Positions 10,046-21,330 of a DNA stretch of 64,000 nucleotides are shown one piece after another. Below the pieces are notes generated by a model. It was given only the letters and a program-made list of their open reading frames with translations, did no database searches and was not told the DNA's origin. Source of the stretch: Zanthoxylum bungeanum (taxonomy: Eukaryota > Streptophyta > Magnoliopsida > Sapindales > Rutaceae); the NCBI GenBank assembly GCA_019454045.1, contig SKCR01041835.1:158206-222205 (forward strand), in the 5' to 3' direction. A program made the translations under genes and the position numbers. How positions within the stretch are numbered: position 1 is the stretch's first letter; each line of letters begins with the position of its first letter.

Positions 10046-11671
10046 CCGCTTAGCCATTTTCTTTTTCTTTCTTTTTTTTTTCTTCAAATCCTGTGAACAC
10101 AAAACAAAAATTACGTGTATATGACGTGTATGCATGGATGCATTTCCTAGTCCGATGGGTTAGGCCATTCTTGCGCTCTTTGGTGTCTTTCGCCTATAAA
10201 TATCTTTAGCCGCCCTGGGCCTGCTTACAATTTCCTTTTGCCAGTTCTTTTCTGGTGATTGGTCAGTTCTCTTTGATCCCATAGCTCAGGATCTCGTTGT
10301 GTCCCTTATTCGCGGGTGGTAGACTGGTCACCCCCAGACTTGATTTAGCTTTCTGCTCTAATCTGTTTACACTAGGTCAAGGTGAACCACGTGATGTGGC
10401 ATTCCATATCATCATATTATATTACATGTTAGGAAATAGTCCCAACAGTTATACATATTATTGCCGTCAAAGAATGCCCAGTATTGAAACCAGAGAACCT
10501 TCAAAACACTCAATGCAACTCAAATCCAAGTCTTTGAATAAATGATCTAAGCCAGACTCAAAGTGTGTGTGTGCAAATGTTCCTTTACAACTTGATTCCA
10601 AGGTAAGCCAACTCAAGGATTTCGTTTAAAAATTGGGATCGATGGGTCAAACCAACCTAGATGTCTCAATTATGCTCTACAATCGCTTTTCCGTGCTCAA
10701 TATGGTATGATTTTCTTTTTTCTTTTGTCTTTCTTTCTTTCTTTCTTTTTATTATTTTTTTTTCAACACACCTACCCTTTAAGGTAGCATTTCTCCTCAT
10801 GGTGGTCCTAATACTCGCCCATGGGTAGTTTCACGCTTATCGGTTATAGGTGGTTCAATTTTTTTTCCTTAGAGACTTTTCTTTTATTTTCAACTATACC
10901 ACACATCATAACACAAGCAAATCATGATAGACATCTAAGCAAACGGTCATTCATCAACCTGCAATTTCTTCAACTAGTCACCTTGCCGACTACTCAGGTT
11001 TTCACTGCTAAGAACCCATAATGAAATGCTTACGAGTATAATATAGATCAATTACTCAAAGCATCAGATAAAAGCACATCAAGAGCTTATCGTTTCTAAG
11101 ATTTCACCCTAAAGCAAACAATTTTATCATCAGACTTATGTCTAACTATTAAGGACTAAAAACAAATAATTTTTTTTTCTTCTTTTTTTCTTTTTTTTTG
11201 TTTTTGCTGATGGCCCCCCAATGGTCTTTCTATCCTTGCAGTAAGGTTTTCTGTTTCTCGGTTTCCTTTTCCCCGATATCCATGTTTGCTAAACTCTTCT
11301 TGACAAGTCTTCTTTTTTTCTAACCCGACGGATATCTATGATGACTTTTAAGACACAGGGGTTAACATGATACGTGTATGCATGAGATGCAAGTGGTTAT
11401 CAAAACAACATATATCCTTCCGACCTTATATCTCTCACACTTGTGGTAAGTCCATTTCTGTCCTAGGTATGACTTATTTTATGTACCCATGTGGGGTACA
11501 CAAAATCGTTCTCTCCTATGCTACAAAGGTGAACCTTGGCTACCTCAGTCTCTTTCCATCGGTAAAAGACAAAGACTGCCTATTTACAACATGGACTAAG
11601 CCTATTATGAGGATCACGTCATTGTCTAGAAACGACGAATTGGGCCTTCGGTAATCGCGGTCATGGGAATG
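10046..11671 (-). other. 3' UTR of E1
   Basis: No coding sequence is visible. Stretches such as 10800-10860 (CTCATGGTGGTCCTAATACT) are the reverse complement of E2 at 18690-18740, which fixes orientation and identity. Pyrimidine-rich simple sequence lies at 10700-10765 and 11170-11205. Confidence 0.7.
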
Positions 11672-14496
11672 TGTTGGGGTCAAATCAGAGGTGGCGCAGC
11701 AGAAGGAGCGCGATTCGGGCGAAATCGTAGTTTAAAATTTTATAAACTTACGAATAAATTATTTAATATCCAATATTAATAATTCATTCATATTTTACCT
11801 AAACGTATTTTTTCGATATCATATAACGACATAAATAATATAGAAATATCGCGAAACTTTTACGAAAACGTTTTTCCATAAAATAGCATAAAACGTGTTT
11901 CCGGCTGAACCTACAGACCGATGCTCATGGGGACTGCCCAGGTTAGCCCCTAAAACATTTGGACAGTACGTAGGCTGCCTAAACAGTGACCAGTTCGCTG
12001 TTTGGGCTGCCGTTACCCGGTAACTCCGTTTTTCACCGTTTTCACGTATTTTCACTCAGAAATAATTTTCGATAAATATTTTTCTTGGGCAATTAAAATA
12101 AACTAATTTATTCTAATTACTCAATAAATAAAAACTGAATTTTTATCAGAAAAATCAGATTTATCATTAATTGCAATAAGACCTCAAAGTTTTGCAATTT
12201 AATCATTTTAGTTTTTAAATATGTCAATTACATATTTAATTGATTCCAAATCAATCCCAAAATAATTTTTACAAATTTATATCAAAACCAGAAAATTTTC
12301 CAGATTTGCGCAAACTGCCCAGTAATTTTTCGGAATTACGAAAACAGCCCAGAACTTTAATTAATTGTAATTTAGTCCAATTTGTTCAAAACACATCAAG
12401 ATCAAATCCAATTAATCCCAAATTTGACATACATCAAATATACATCAAATTATAACATATATATGAAAAGCCCCAAAATTTGAGTGGGTTAAGAACCCTA
12501 ATTTCATAAAATACGCAAATTGGGCAATTTATATTAAATTGATAAAATTCAATACTTTTATCTTCAAATTGCCACACCAATTAAATCTCACCATCATGAA
12601 ATTAACCAAGAACGATTCTAGGCTAATTATGAATGGCTAATTAACTCTAGAATGACAACTTTAATTTTCTAATTAATTTATTAAGCTTAATTCCAATAAT
12701 AAGCAAATAAATTAATTATACATGCATGAACACATCCAACAAGCTTCCAACAAGCTTCCAACAATTAATTACAAACTTAAAGAGTAGATAAATAAACTTA
12801 ACAACACAATTTGAAGTTAAGAATTATAGAAACATTTTCTATGTAAAAGAAAGTGTAAGAAATTTACAAAAAAATTCCAAATTTTTGGCTTTGTTATTCC
12901 TTTCTTTCTTCAATTTTTCTCAACTCTCTTTGTAGAATTTTGTGTTAAACTTGTCTAAGTGTTGTTGTTGAAAAGAAAACAATTTTGTTAACCAAAAAAC
13001 ACCATGGCCGAAAATTGGAACAAAAATAATAATAACAATTACTTTATTTTTTGTAACAATTTCATTAGTCCACATCTTGCTTTAATAAAGTAACATTTAT
13101 CTTTAATAAAGTTTTTCAAACAAATGGACCAATGGTTTCTTGCCATAATAAAAAAATAAATCATTATTTAAGATATTTGTAATATAAATTAATTAATTAT
13201 TTAACAATTAAATAATTAAATAATAAATATAAATATCTCAAATATATATGTATTATATTTACATTAAATAACTTAAATACATATATTAATGATATATGTA
13301 AAATATCACAATTTGATATTTAATTAATGTGTATTTAATAATATCAAATATTAAATACAAATACACATTAATTCGGGAATGACCGTTAGGTCCCGATTGC
13401 ATGTATTTTTCGTTTAACCATTAAACGAGTTATAAATAATCAGTATTATTCATAACAGTTGCCCTAGTGCTGTACGAGTATATCTCATTAGTGAGACTCT
13501 CTAGATTTAGGCATATCCATCACAAAATCTAATTTCGTGTCCATAATTCACCCACCTGTAAATTATGACGATCACGGATAAACTCGCTGAATCATACAGG
13601 TCAAGGTCACTACATATGTATAATCCCTCCGTCACAGGTATCCGGATTATCACAGAGATATAGATGAAAACGTCAAATCTCTATAAGAATAATCTCATCG
13701 ACGTATCAATTAGCAATCTCTAAATAACATTCGGAACTCACTTCCGAAGTATACTATGGCCATAGATTTAACAGATTGCTAATCACATTTGAACTACCTA
13801 TGCTCTGTACACAGAACTGACGGATCCTTTCTTGATACTCACAGGATATCATGAGCATGAGTCCACACCCAACGAACAGGCGAAGGTATAATCTTAATAG
13901 ATCGGTGACGTGACTGCCATCTAAGTGTGGAGGATAACTCATATATCCACAGTGGTATCTCAAGTCAAAGAATCACTATGTTACTCAACCCGAGAAGATT
14001 TCTTTTGACGTTGGTGTATCATCTATTAGGAAATCTTCGGTGAGTCGTTCAATGTTTATCAAATAAACACCTACACGTCTATACGAGTCTCCCAAGACTC
14101 ATGGTTCATTGGGATAAACCATCGGACCAAGTCCGATATACAACATGTACTGGTCTCAATGGATTTTACTAACCGACCCGTGTCAGTAAATCTTGACCAA
14201 GAACTTAATTTAAGGATATACAACTTATAGTGACACTTCCCAATGTCAATTACAAACTATGTTGTAACTGCGCACTACGTTGTAAATCCTTAGGTCTTTG
14301 TCTAATATATATACATATCACTAAATCAGATTTAGTTTCAATCTAATTAATCTAATCGAAATTAGATTGAATACGTATATAAAAACAAGAGGTGCTATCA
14401 TTTAAATTAGTAATATTATGGAAAAATGTATTGCTCGTATTCATGAATCGGACATAAATACGATCCGAATTGGCGCTCAGAGCACCAACCATAACA
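11672..14496 (-). repeat. LTR of F1
   Basis: Terminal TG and CA are present. Read on the - strand, the start has a near-palindrome GGTGCTCTGAGCGCC like that of F2. It is AT-rich, with only spurious open frames. Confidence 0.75.
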
Positions 14497-15100
14497 ATTT
14501 ATCCCACATGCTATTATGCCAATCCATGGTATCATATACACATCCAATGTGTATCACATACTCATGGCCCTCAAGAACTCACCTAGCGTTCAAGAGGTAG
14601 GTAACAACAAGTAAGCCCGCTATGACATATTGAGTTTGTCCAACAAACACAATCATTTTCCTTAGCCAGTATCATTCATATTTTTGTAGAAACTAAGTTC
14701 TACATCAATATGAATTAGATGCCATATCAACTTTGTGCTTCAGCTACTAAATTGTCTAATTATTTACGGATCAAATCCAAAATACTATGTAGACAATCGC
14801 AAACACAACATTAATAAGAAACTTCTAATCTACGAGGTCACTATGTAACTTCATAAGTCAATACTTCATAGTTGCAACTAATTCTACTCATATAGTAGAA
14901 TCATTCGTGACACTCTCACTATATCTTTTCTGACTCTTTACGACGTAGATTGTCTAACGTCATAATTAAACTCAAAACTAATATGACCCTAATGGTTGCG
15001 AATTTATTCTCCATTAATTAGAAACTTGTTCTTAATATCTCAAAGATAATAAAGAACATGTTTCAAGACTCATCTTATGGTCTAGAGGATATCAAAATAT
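11672..15100 (-). mobile_element. Element F1: partial Copia element (3' internal end plus LTR) inside E1
   Basis: On the - strand, 15100 to 14497 is AT-rich internal sequence. Near its end it reads like the Copia RNase H C-terminus (HIGCVYDTMDW), then a purine-rich GTGGGATAAAT. An LTR of 2825 bp follows (14496 to 11672), starting TGTTATGGTTGG and ending TTTGACCCCAACA. The LTR is collinear with solo LTR F2, for example 13960-14200 against 59040-59260 reversed. The 5' part of the element is missing and no 5-bp target duplication is visible. Confidence 0.7.
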
Positions 15101-15141
15101 CTCGACAAATTGGGCCATTGGTAATCGCGGTCATAGGGATG

Positions 15142-15896
15142 AACTTGGAAGCACCCAAAAGTATATAAATATGTCATAACAAGGCGTATCCTTTCTGGAT
15201 GAAAGCTAGTGCGGATATCGAACTCATGCTTCTATCATATTTGGAACATGTTTGGACTTTCTAAACCCATCAATGTTTTCATACAAGTTGGCCCATTATC
15301 ATTTCAAAGCATTCAATCATATTACTGCGAGGTGTAAACTTGTCCCAGTTGAAAAAGGCCCAACATGTTTACGCATTTGCAATAACATGGCTAAACAACT
15401 TCAAATGATAGGGGGCCCAAACATAAAGTGGCCCATCGACATTTTAGAAGCTTTTGGCCTAATAGTCATAAGACACAAACTCGTCCCAGTTTAAATGGCC
15501 CAACAAGTTCACATCTCATGACAAGAAGTCCAAATGAATCCAAATGATGATGGTCCCAAACACAAGCATAAATGATGGCTTCTATATATCATATAACTAT
15601 GGTTCTTATCCAGTTTTATGAGAGTATTGATAAAGGCTCCCGCCGGTGAAGGGTTGCCCACAATTAGGTCTCTCCACTCAATGTTTCAAACGACCAAGTG
15701 AGCGTACCTTTTTTATACCCTAAGGTACGCGCCAATGAGTGATGACACCATATAACGATCTGCCGCTTCGACCGAAATGACTTCACAATATATGATGCCA
15801 TTAAGGTAAAAAGGGGTATGCAAAATAAATGAGACAAGGTCAACTAAAGCAAAAATCACAAACATTACAAAATATTATTTTGGGGCCGATTCTCTA
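15142..15896 (-). other. 5' leader of E1
   Basis: This stretch is collinear in reverse with 24367-25010 of E2, including the GTTGGGCC-containing phrases. No gag start is found before the F1 junction. Confidence 0.75.
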
Positions 15897-15914
15897 TCCC
15901 CAGTGGAGTCGCCA
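15897..15914 (-). other. Primer-binding site of E1
   Basis: On the - strand it reads TGGCGACTCCACTGGGGA, three bases after the 5' LTR. It is complementary, with one mismatch, to the 3' end of plant tRNA-Arg(ACG) as I recall that sequence. Use of tRNA-Arg is known for Tat/Ogre-type elements. Confidence 0.75.
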
Positions 15915-15917
15915 GAC

Positions 15918-16167
15918 TGTAGGCATGGTACAGAGGTTGGGCGTGTGGCTTGGTGTGGGTTGTGGGGATTTTGGGCCGATGCTAACAGTTAAAACATAGA
16001 TTAATCGAGCAAACCCGAGGCTAAACAAATGTATTAAATTTGATGATGTGTTATTTTTTTGAATTTTACATTCCGACGTCCGTTTCCCATGACTTCCACA
16101 ACTTATCGGGTAGTGCCTCCATACGAGGCTCATCATCAGGCTTCATGCAAAAAATACAGTGTCTACA
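15918..16167 (-). repeat. 5' LTR of E1
   Basis: This 250-bp LTR pairs with 8741-9025. It begins TGTAGACACTG on the - strand and ends CATGCCTACA. Confidence 0.85.
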
Positions 16168-16510
16168 ATACCACAATAAAATGGTGTTGCAGAGAGGAGA
16201 AATCATACCTTACTAGACATTATGAGATCTATGTTTAGTTATAGCTCACTACCTAGTTTGTTCTGGGGATATGCACTGCAAACTGCAATTCATATCCTTA
16301 ATGTAGTTCCATCTAAGTCTGTTCCTAAGACTCCCTTAGAGTTGTGGAATGGTCGTAAAACTAGTTTACGACATTTTCGCATATGAGGGTGTCCAACACA
16401 TGTGCTGAAGAATAAGACTACAAAGTTGGAGCCACATTCTTAGGTGTGCCTATTTGTAGGCTATCCTAATGAGACTATGGGTGGATTCTTCTATAGTCCT
16501 GATGATAACA
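16168..16510 (+). pseudogene. Copia integrase, C-terminal part (element D)
   Basis: It continues the integrase cut at 8740: [48 protein letters not shown] and CLFVGYPNETMGGFFYSP are all classical Copia integrase phrases. Stops interrupt it, for example the TGA in HFRI*GCPTH. Confidence 0.9.
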
Positions 16511-17878
16511 AGTGTTCGTATTGACAAACGCTACGATTCTAGAAGATGATTATATGAGGGAGTTCAAACCTCGAAGTAAAGTGTTACTCGAGGAGTTACT
16601 TGCTGGTTCGACCAGCACACCATCGTCAACGATAATTGACAAATACATAACACCTTCGACATTTGAGCATCAGATGCAAGCTCATCAAAATGATCTACCA
16701 CCTAGGTATAATGAGAGGGTTGTACGACAACCTAATCGCTATCTTGGAGTTAGAGAGGCATAATTTGTCGCATCCAACGATGGTATAAATGATCCATTGA
16801 CCTATCATAATGCAATGGATGATTCTGATAAAGAGGAATGGCTCATTGCCATGAACCTAGAGATGAAGTCTATGTACTCCAACTAAGTCTGGGAACTTGT
16901 AGACCAATCTGATGGGGTGAAACTCATAGGTTGCAAGTGGATCTACAAGAGAAAGATGAGAGCAGATGGGAAGGTACAGACCTTCAAGGCTAGGCTAGTG
17001 GCCAAGGGTTATACCCAGAAAGAGGGAGTTGACTATGAGGAAACTTTCTCGCCAGTAGCCATGCTCAAATCCATCCGCACTCTTATATCAATTGCCACAT
17101 ATTATGACTATGAAATTTGGCAAATGGATGTCAAGACTGTATTCTTGAATGACAATCTTGATGTGAGTATCTATATGATAAAACCAGAGGGGTTCATAGC
17201 CCAGGGTCAAGAGCAAAATGTTTGCAAGCTGCAAAGGTCCATTTATGGACTTAAGTAGACATCTCGATCTTGGAATATAAGATTTGATAACACGATCAAT
17301 TCTTATGATTTTGAGTAGAATGTTGATGAGCCTTGTGTATATAAGCGCGTCATTGACGAGAATGTGATTTTTCTTGTTTTATACTTCGATGATATTTTAC
17401 TCATTGGGAATGATGTAATGATATTATCGGACGTGAAAACCTAGCTTGCTAACCAATTCCAAATGAAAGATTTGGGAGAGGCCAGTTATGTTCTTGGGAT
17501 TAAGATACTTCGAGATCGCAAGAAATGACTGTTAGCTATGTCTCAGGCATCCTATATCGACAAGATCCTTGTGCGATTTGGGATGCAGAATTCCAAGAAA
17601 GGCAATCTGCCTTATCGGGATGGAATTTATTTGTTAAAGGAACAGTCTCCTAATAAACCTCAAGATGTTGAGGAAATGAGACATATCTCATATGTCTCAG
17701 TAGTTGGTAGTCTCATGTATGCTATGTTATGCACGAGACTAGACATCTGTTTTACAGTGGGAGTAGTCAGTAGGTTTCAGTCGAACCGAGGATTGGATCA
17801 CTGAGTGGCTGTGAAACACATTCTCAAGTATCTTAAGAGAACAAAAGATTATATGCTTGTGTATTCCAGTGAGGATAT
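16511..17878 (+). pseudogene. Copia reverse transcriptase and start of RNase H (element D)
   Basis: The RT block is clear: GCKWIYKRKMRADGKVQTFK, GVDYEETFSPVAMLKSIRTL and QMDVKTVFLNDNLD. The catalytic box reads LYFDDILLIGN where the family has YVDD, so V became F. RT thumb and the connection to RNase H (VVGSLMYAM, HILKYLKRTKDYML) follow. In-frame stops occur at 17256 (after YGLK), near 17316, 17441, 17526 and 17802. The gene is dead and ends at the E2 LTR. Confidence 0.9.
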
Positions 17879-18554
17879 TGTAGGCATTGCATTTTTGCAT
17901 ATCAGCCCAATGATGAGCCTCGTATGGAGGCACTACTTTTTAGTTGCGGAAGTTGCGGAAAGCGGTCGTCGGAAAAGGAAAGTCAAGAATTGACGTTTTG
18001 TGGATCTAATTCGCTTGTTTTGCTTCGGGTTTGTTCGTCAAGTTTCCGTTTCAAAATTCATCCTCCGCCCGAAACCTTATCCTCGCTCTTTCTCACGCCT
18101 ATCCTCTCTCTTAAACTTTCCATGCATGTGCCCCTTCGACTTCCATGCAACGAAATTCCATCCACTTACCCTTCATTAATATAAACACCATACCCCACAT
18201 CATCTTTTCCTTCCATCATTCACGTGCCCTACAAACCAAAAATCCAAATCCCTCACATGCCAAGCCAATCCTTCATAAACAAAACAAGCACTAAACTACA
18301 AATCACAAACAAACGAAGCAAGAAAACCACTACCCATCACCCCACGTAAAGAAACCATTTCACTACAACTCCCTCTGCCACCTTTCACCATTTCAATAAC
18401 AATAATTCCTCCACATTCACGTGAACCACCCACCTCATTCTTTCCAATCAACAAACAAACAATATCCTCCATGACCATTCTGCACAACCCATAACTTATC
18501 ATTTCCCTCCACAATAACTCATCAATAACCCTCAATCAGTCCACTATAAGCCAG
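17879..18554 (+). repeat. Truncated LTR of E2
   Basis: It matches 21331-22008 almost base for base and then breaks off at CTATAAGCCAG, joining 3' UTR sequence. The other 2.3 kb of LTR is missing. Confidence 0.9.
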
Positions 18555-19160
18555 TATTAGTGAATGACCGTTTGCCTGGGTGTCCACACTTTTTTACCGA
18601 TGCTATGATATATGATATGGTTGGAAATAAAAAAAAAAGTCTCTAAGAAAAAATAAAAAATAAAAGAAAAATATAGACCACCTATAGCCGATAAGCGTGA
18701 AGCTACCCATGGGCGAGTATTAGGACCACCATGAGGAGAAATATTACCTTAAAGGGTAGGTGTGTCAAAAAAGAAAAGAACAGAAAAAAAGAAAATCCGA
18801 AATGAAAAGAAAGAGACAAAAGAAAAAAGATGAAAACCATATCATGTTGAGTATGCAGAAGTAATCACAGAATGTGATTAAGACATCCAAGTTGGTTAGA
18901 CCTACTGGTTCGATTCTCTGAAACAAAATCACCAAGTTGGCTTACTAAAGGACTAAGCTGCGAAAGAGCCTTAGCACACACACACTAGGAGTCTAGTTCA
19001 GATCACCCATTCAGATGATTGGACTTGAGTATGTCAAGTACTTTGAAGGTTCTCTGGTTTTGACACGAAGCATTCGTTGAGGGCAAAAATATGTTTAGTT
19101 ATCAAGATTATCTTGTGAGAGGCAGTGCAGTATGTTGGGATGAACCATCACATCATATCA
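18555..19160 (+). other. 3' UTR of E2, non-repetitive part
   Basis: Non-coding sequence, related in reverse to E1 10300-10900. It has an A-rich purine stretch at 18630-18670 and 18765-18835. Confidence 0.7.
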
Positions 19161-19316
19161 GAAGCAATTTTGGGGATGCGTCCCAGGGTTGTAACCCACT
19201 TCATCAGTATCAGCAGTTTTGGGGATGCGTCCTAGGGTTGTAACCCCCTTCATCAGTATTAGCAGTTTTGGGGATACGTCCCAGGGTTGTAACCCACCAT
19301 ATCACTATCAGTCTTT
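19161..19316 (+). repeat. Tandem repeat, unit about 57-60 bp, E2 3' UTR
   Basis: Three units contain TTTTGGGGATGCGTCC and AGGGTTGTAACCC. The later array is probably a shortened derivative. Confidence 0.8.
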
Positions 19317-20480
19317 GCCAAGTACGACACAGTTGGGGCGAGGCCCACGTCATTTTTCAGTCCTGCCAGGTATGGCATTCTGGGGGCGAGGCCCACATTT
19401 GCATCAGTTTGGGGCGAGGCCCATATCAGTATCAGTTTGGGCGAGGCCCATATCAGTATCAGTTTGGGCGAGGCCCATATCAGTATCAGTTTCGGGGATG
19501 AGTTCCAGGGCCGAGGCCTACATCACATCAGCTTCAGCATCAGTTTTCAGAGATGAGTCACAGGGTCAAGGCCCACATCAGCTTCAGTATTAGTTTTGGG
19601 GGATGAGTCTCAGGGCCGAAGCCCACATCTGTTACAGTATCAGTTTTTGGGATGAGTCCCAGGGTCGAGGCCCACATCAACATCATTATCAGTTTCGGGG
19701 ATGAGTCTCAGGGCCGAGGCGTGCAGCCACATTAGCATCAGTTTGGGGCGAGGCCCATATCAGTATCAGTTTGGGCGAGGCCCATATCAATATCAGTTTC
19801 GGGGATGAGTTCCAAGGCCGAGGCCTACATCACATCAACATCATTATCAGTTTCGGGGATGAGTCTCAGGGCCGAGGCCTGCAGCAGCATCAGTATCAGT
19901 TTGGGGCGAGGCCCATATCCACATCAGTTTGGGGCGAGGCCCATATCAGTTTGGGGCGAGGCCCACATCATTTCAGTTTGGGTAGTATCAGTTTGGGGTG
20001 AGGCCCATATCAGTTTGGGGCGAGGCCCATATCAGTCGGGGGCGAGGCCCACATCAGTGTCAGTCTGGGGGCGAGGCCCATACCAGTATCATTTTGGGTG
20101 AGGCCCATATCAGTGTCAGTCTGGGGGCGAGGCCCATATCAGTATCAGTTTGGGCGAGGCCCGTATCAGTATCAGTTTGGGGCTAGGCCCATATCAGTAT
20201 CAGTTTGGGGCGAGGCCCACATCAGTATCAGTCTGGGGCGAGGCCCATATCAGTATCAGTCTAGGGGCGAGGCCCATATCAGTATGAGTTTGGGCGGAGG
20301 CCCATATCAGTATCAGTTAGGGCGAGGCCCATATCGGTATCAGTCTGGGGGCGAGGCCCACATCAGTATTAGTCTGGGGCGAGGCCCATATCAGTATCAG
20401 TTTGGGCGAGGCCCATATCAGTATCAGTTTGGGGCGAGGCCCATATTAGTTTGGGGTGAGGCCCACATCAGTGTCAGTCT
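19317..20480 (+). repeat. Tandem array, unit about 27-28 bp, E2 3' UTR
   Basis: Some 35-40 variants of GGGGCGAGGCCCATATCAG follow each other, interrupted by longer GATGAGTC-CAGGGCCGAGGC variants at 19495-19885. Because many units are 27 bp, repetitive open frames (GRGPYQYQF) appear. They are not genes. Confidence 0.9.
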
Positions 20481-21180
20481 GGGAACAAGACCCACAACTC
20501 AATTCAGGGAACAATACCCACGGGAACAAGACCCATAATTCAGGGAATAAGACCCTCAACACAATTCAGATCGGGAACAAGCCCCACAACTCAGTTCAGG
20601 GAAAAAGACCCTCAACAAAATTCAGATCGGGAACAAGACCCACAATTCAGGGAACAAGACCCACAACTCAGTTCAGGGAACAAGACCCTCAAAAAATTCA
20701 GATCGGGAACAAGACCCACAATTCAGGGAACAAGACCCTCAGCTCAAAATGGGAACAAGACCCACGGGAACAAGACCCACAACAAAACTCAACACAATTC
20801 AGGGAACAAGACCCTCAGCTCAAATCAGGAACAAGACCCACAATCCAGATCGGGAACAAGACCCACAACTCAGTTCAGGGAACAAGACCCTCAACACAAA
20901 TCAGATCGGGAAAAAGACCCACAACTCAGTTCAGGGAACAAGACCCTCAACAAAATTCAGATCGGGAACAATACCCACAACTCAATTCAGGGAACAAGAC
21001 CCTCAGCTCAAAATGGGAACAAGACCCACGGGAACAAGACCCACCACTCAACAATTCAGGGAAAAAGACCCTCAACAAAATTCAGATCGGGAACAAGACC
21101 CACAATTCAGGGAACAAGACCCACAACACAATTCAGGGAACAAGACCCTCAGCTCACTTCGGGAACAAGACCCAGGGGTC
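20481..21180 (+). repeat. Tandem array, unit about 24-35 bp, E2 3' UTR
   Basis: It consists of units of GGGAACAAGACCCACAA and GGGAACAAGACCCTCA with optional CAGATC spacers. It is the reverse complement of the E1 array at 9601-10045, so both inherited it. Repetitive frames across it are not genes. Confidence 0.9.
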
Positions 21181-21315
21181 GCAGTACCCCACCACCAAAT
21201 CATTTCAGTTCGAAGCAACAGGTAAGTCAGGTGGCAGCTGGCGAGCCAGGTAAGTAAAAATACATTGCACGTACTTTGATAGAATTGTCATTGTCACACA
21301 CTGCACAAGTCCCCT

Positions 21316-21330
21316 CAAAGTGGGGGCGAC
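21316..21330 (+). other. Polypurine tract of E2
   Basis: CAAAGTGGGGGCGAC abuts the LTR start at 21331 and is identical to the E1 tract. Confidence 0.8.

Larger units (their letters stand above)
8741..16167 (-). mobile_element. Element E1: non-coding Tat-like Ty3/gypsy element inserted in D integrase
   Basis: It reads on the - strand. LTRs of 250 bp (15918-16167, 5') and 285 bp (8741-9025, 3') bracket a PBS, leader, 3' UTR tandem arrays and a polypurine tract. There is no gag or pol. It is flanked by ACACC (8736-8740) and ATACC (16168-16172), a 5-bp target duplication with one change. Leader and 3' UTR are collinear with parts of E2, so both belong to one family. The left LTR end is mutated from TGTA to TATA. 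F1 is inserted inside it. Confidence 0.85.

Noticed and set aside
9543..10135. Antisense repetitive open frames (GTRPTTQ repeats) as a gene
   Set aside because: Same cause: a tandem DNA array in the E1 3' UTR, open in more than one frame.
10185..10200. CCTATAAATATC as a promoter TATA box in E1
   Set aside because: It lies on the + strand inside the 3' UTR of a - strand element, with no gene downstream.
18296..18535. 79-codon antisense frame (also 21794-21988) as a conserved gene
   Set aside because: Duplicated only because it lies in two LTR copies of E2. It is the complement of a G-poor strand, which removes stop codons.
19219..20538. Long repetitive open frames (GRGPYQYQF repeats) as a repeat protein
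   Set aside because: They come from 27-bp DNA units. Units of 28 bp shift the frame, several frames are open, and the array is in a retrotransposon 3' UTR.
20481..21180. CRISPR-like regular repeats
   Set aside because: Units are contiguous and vary gradually, with no unique spacers. The genome is a plant's.
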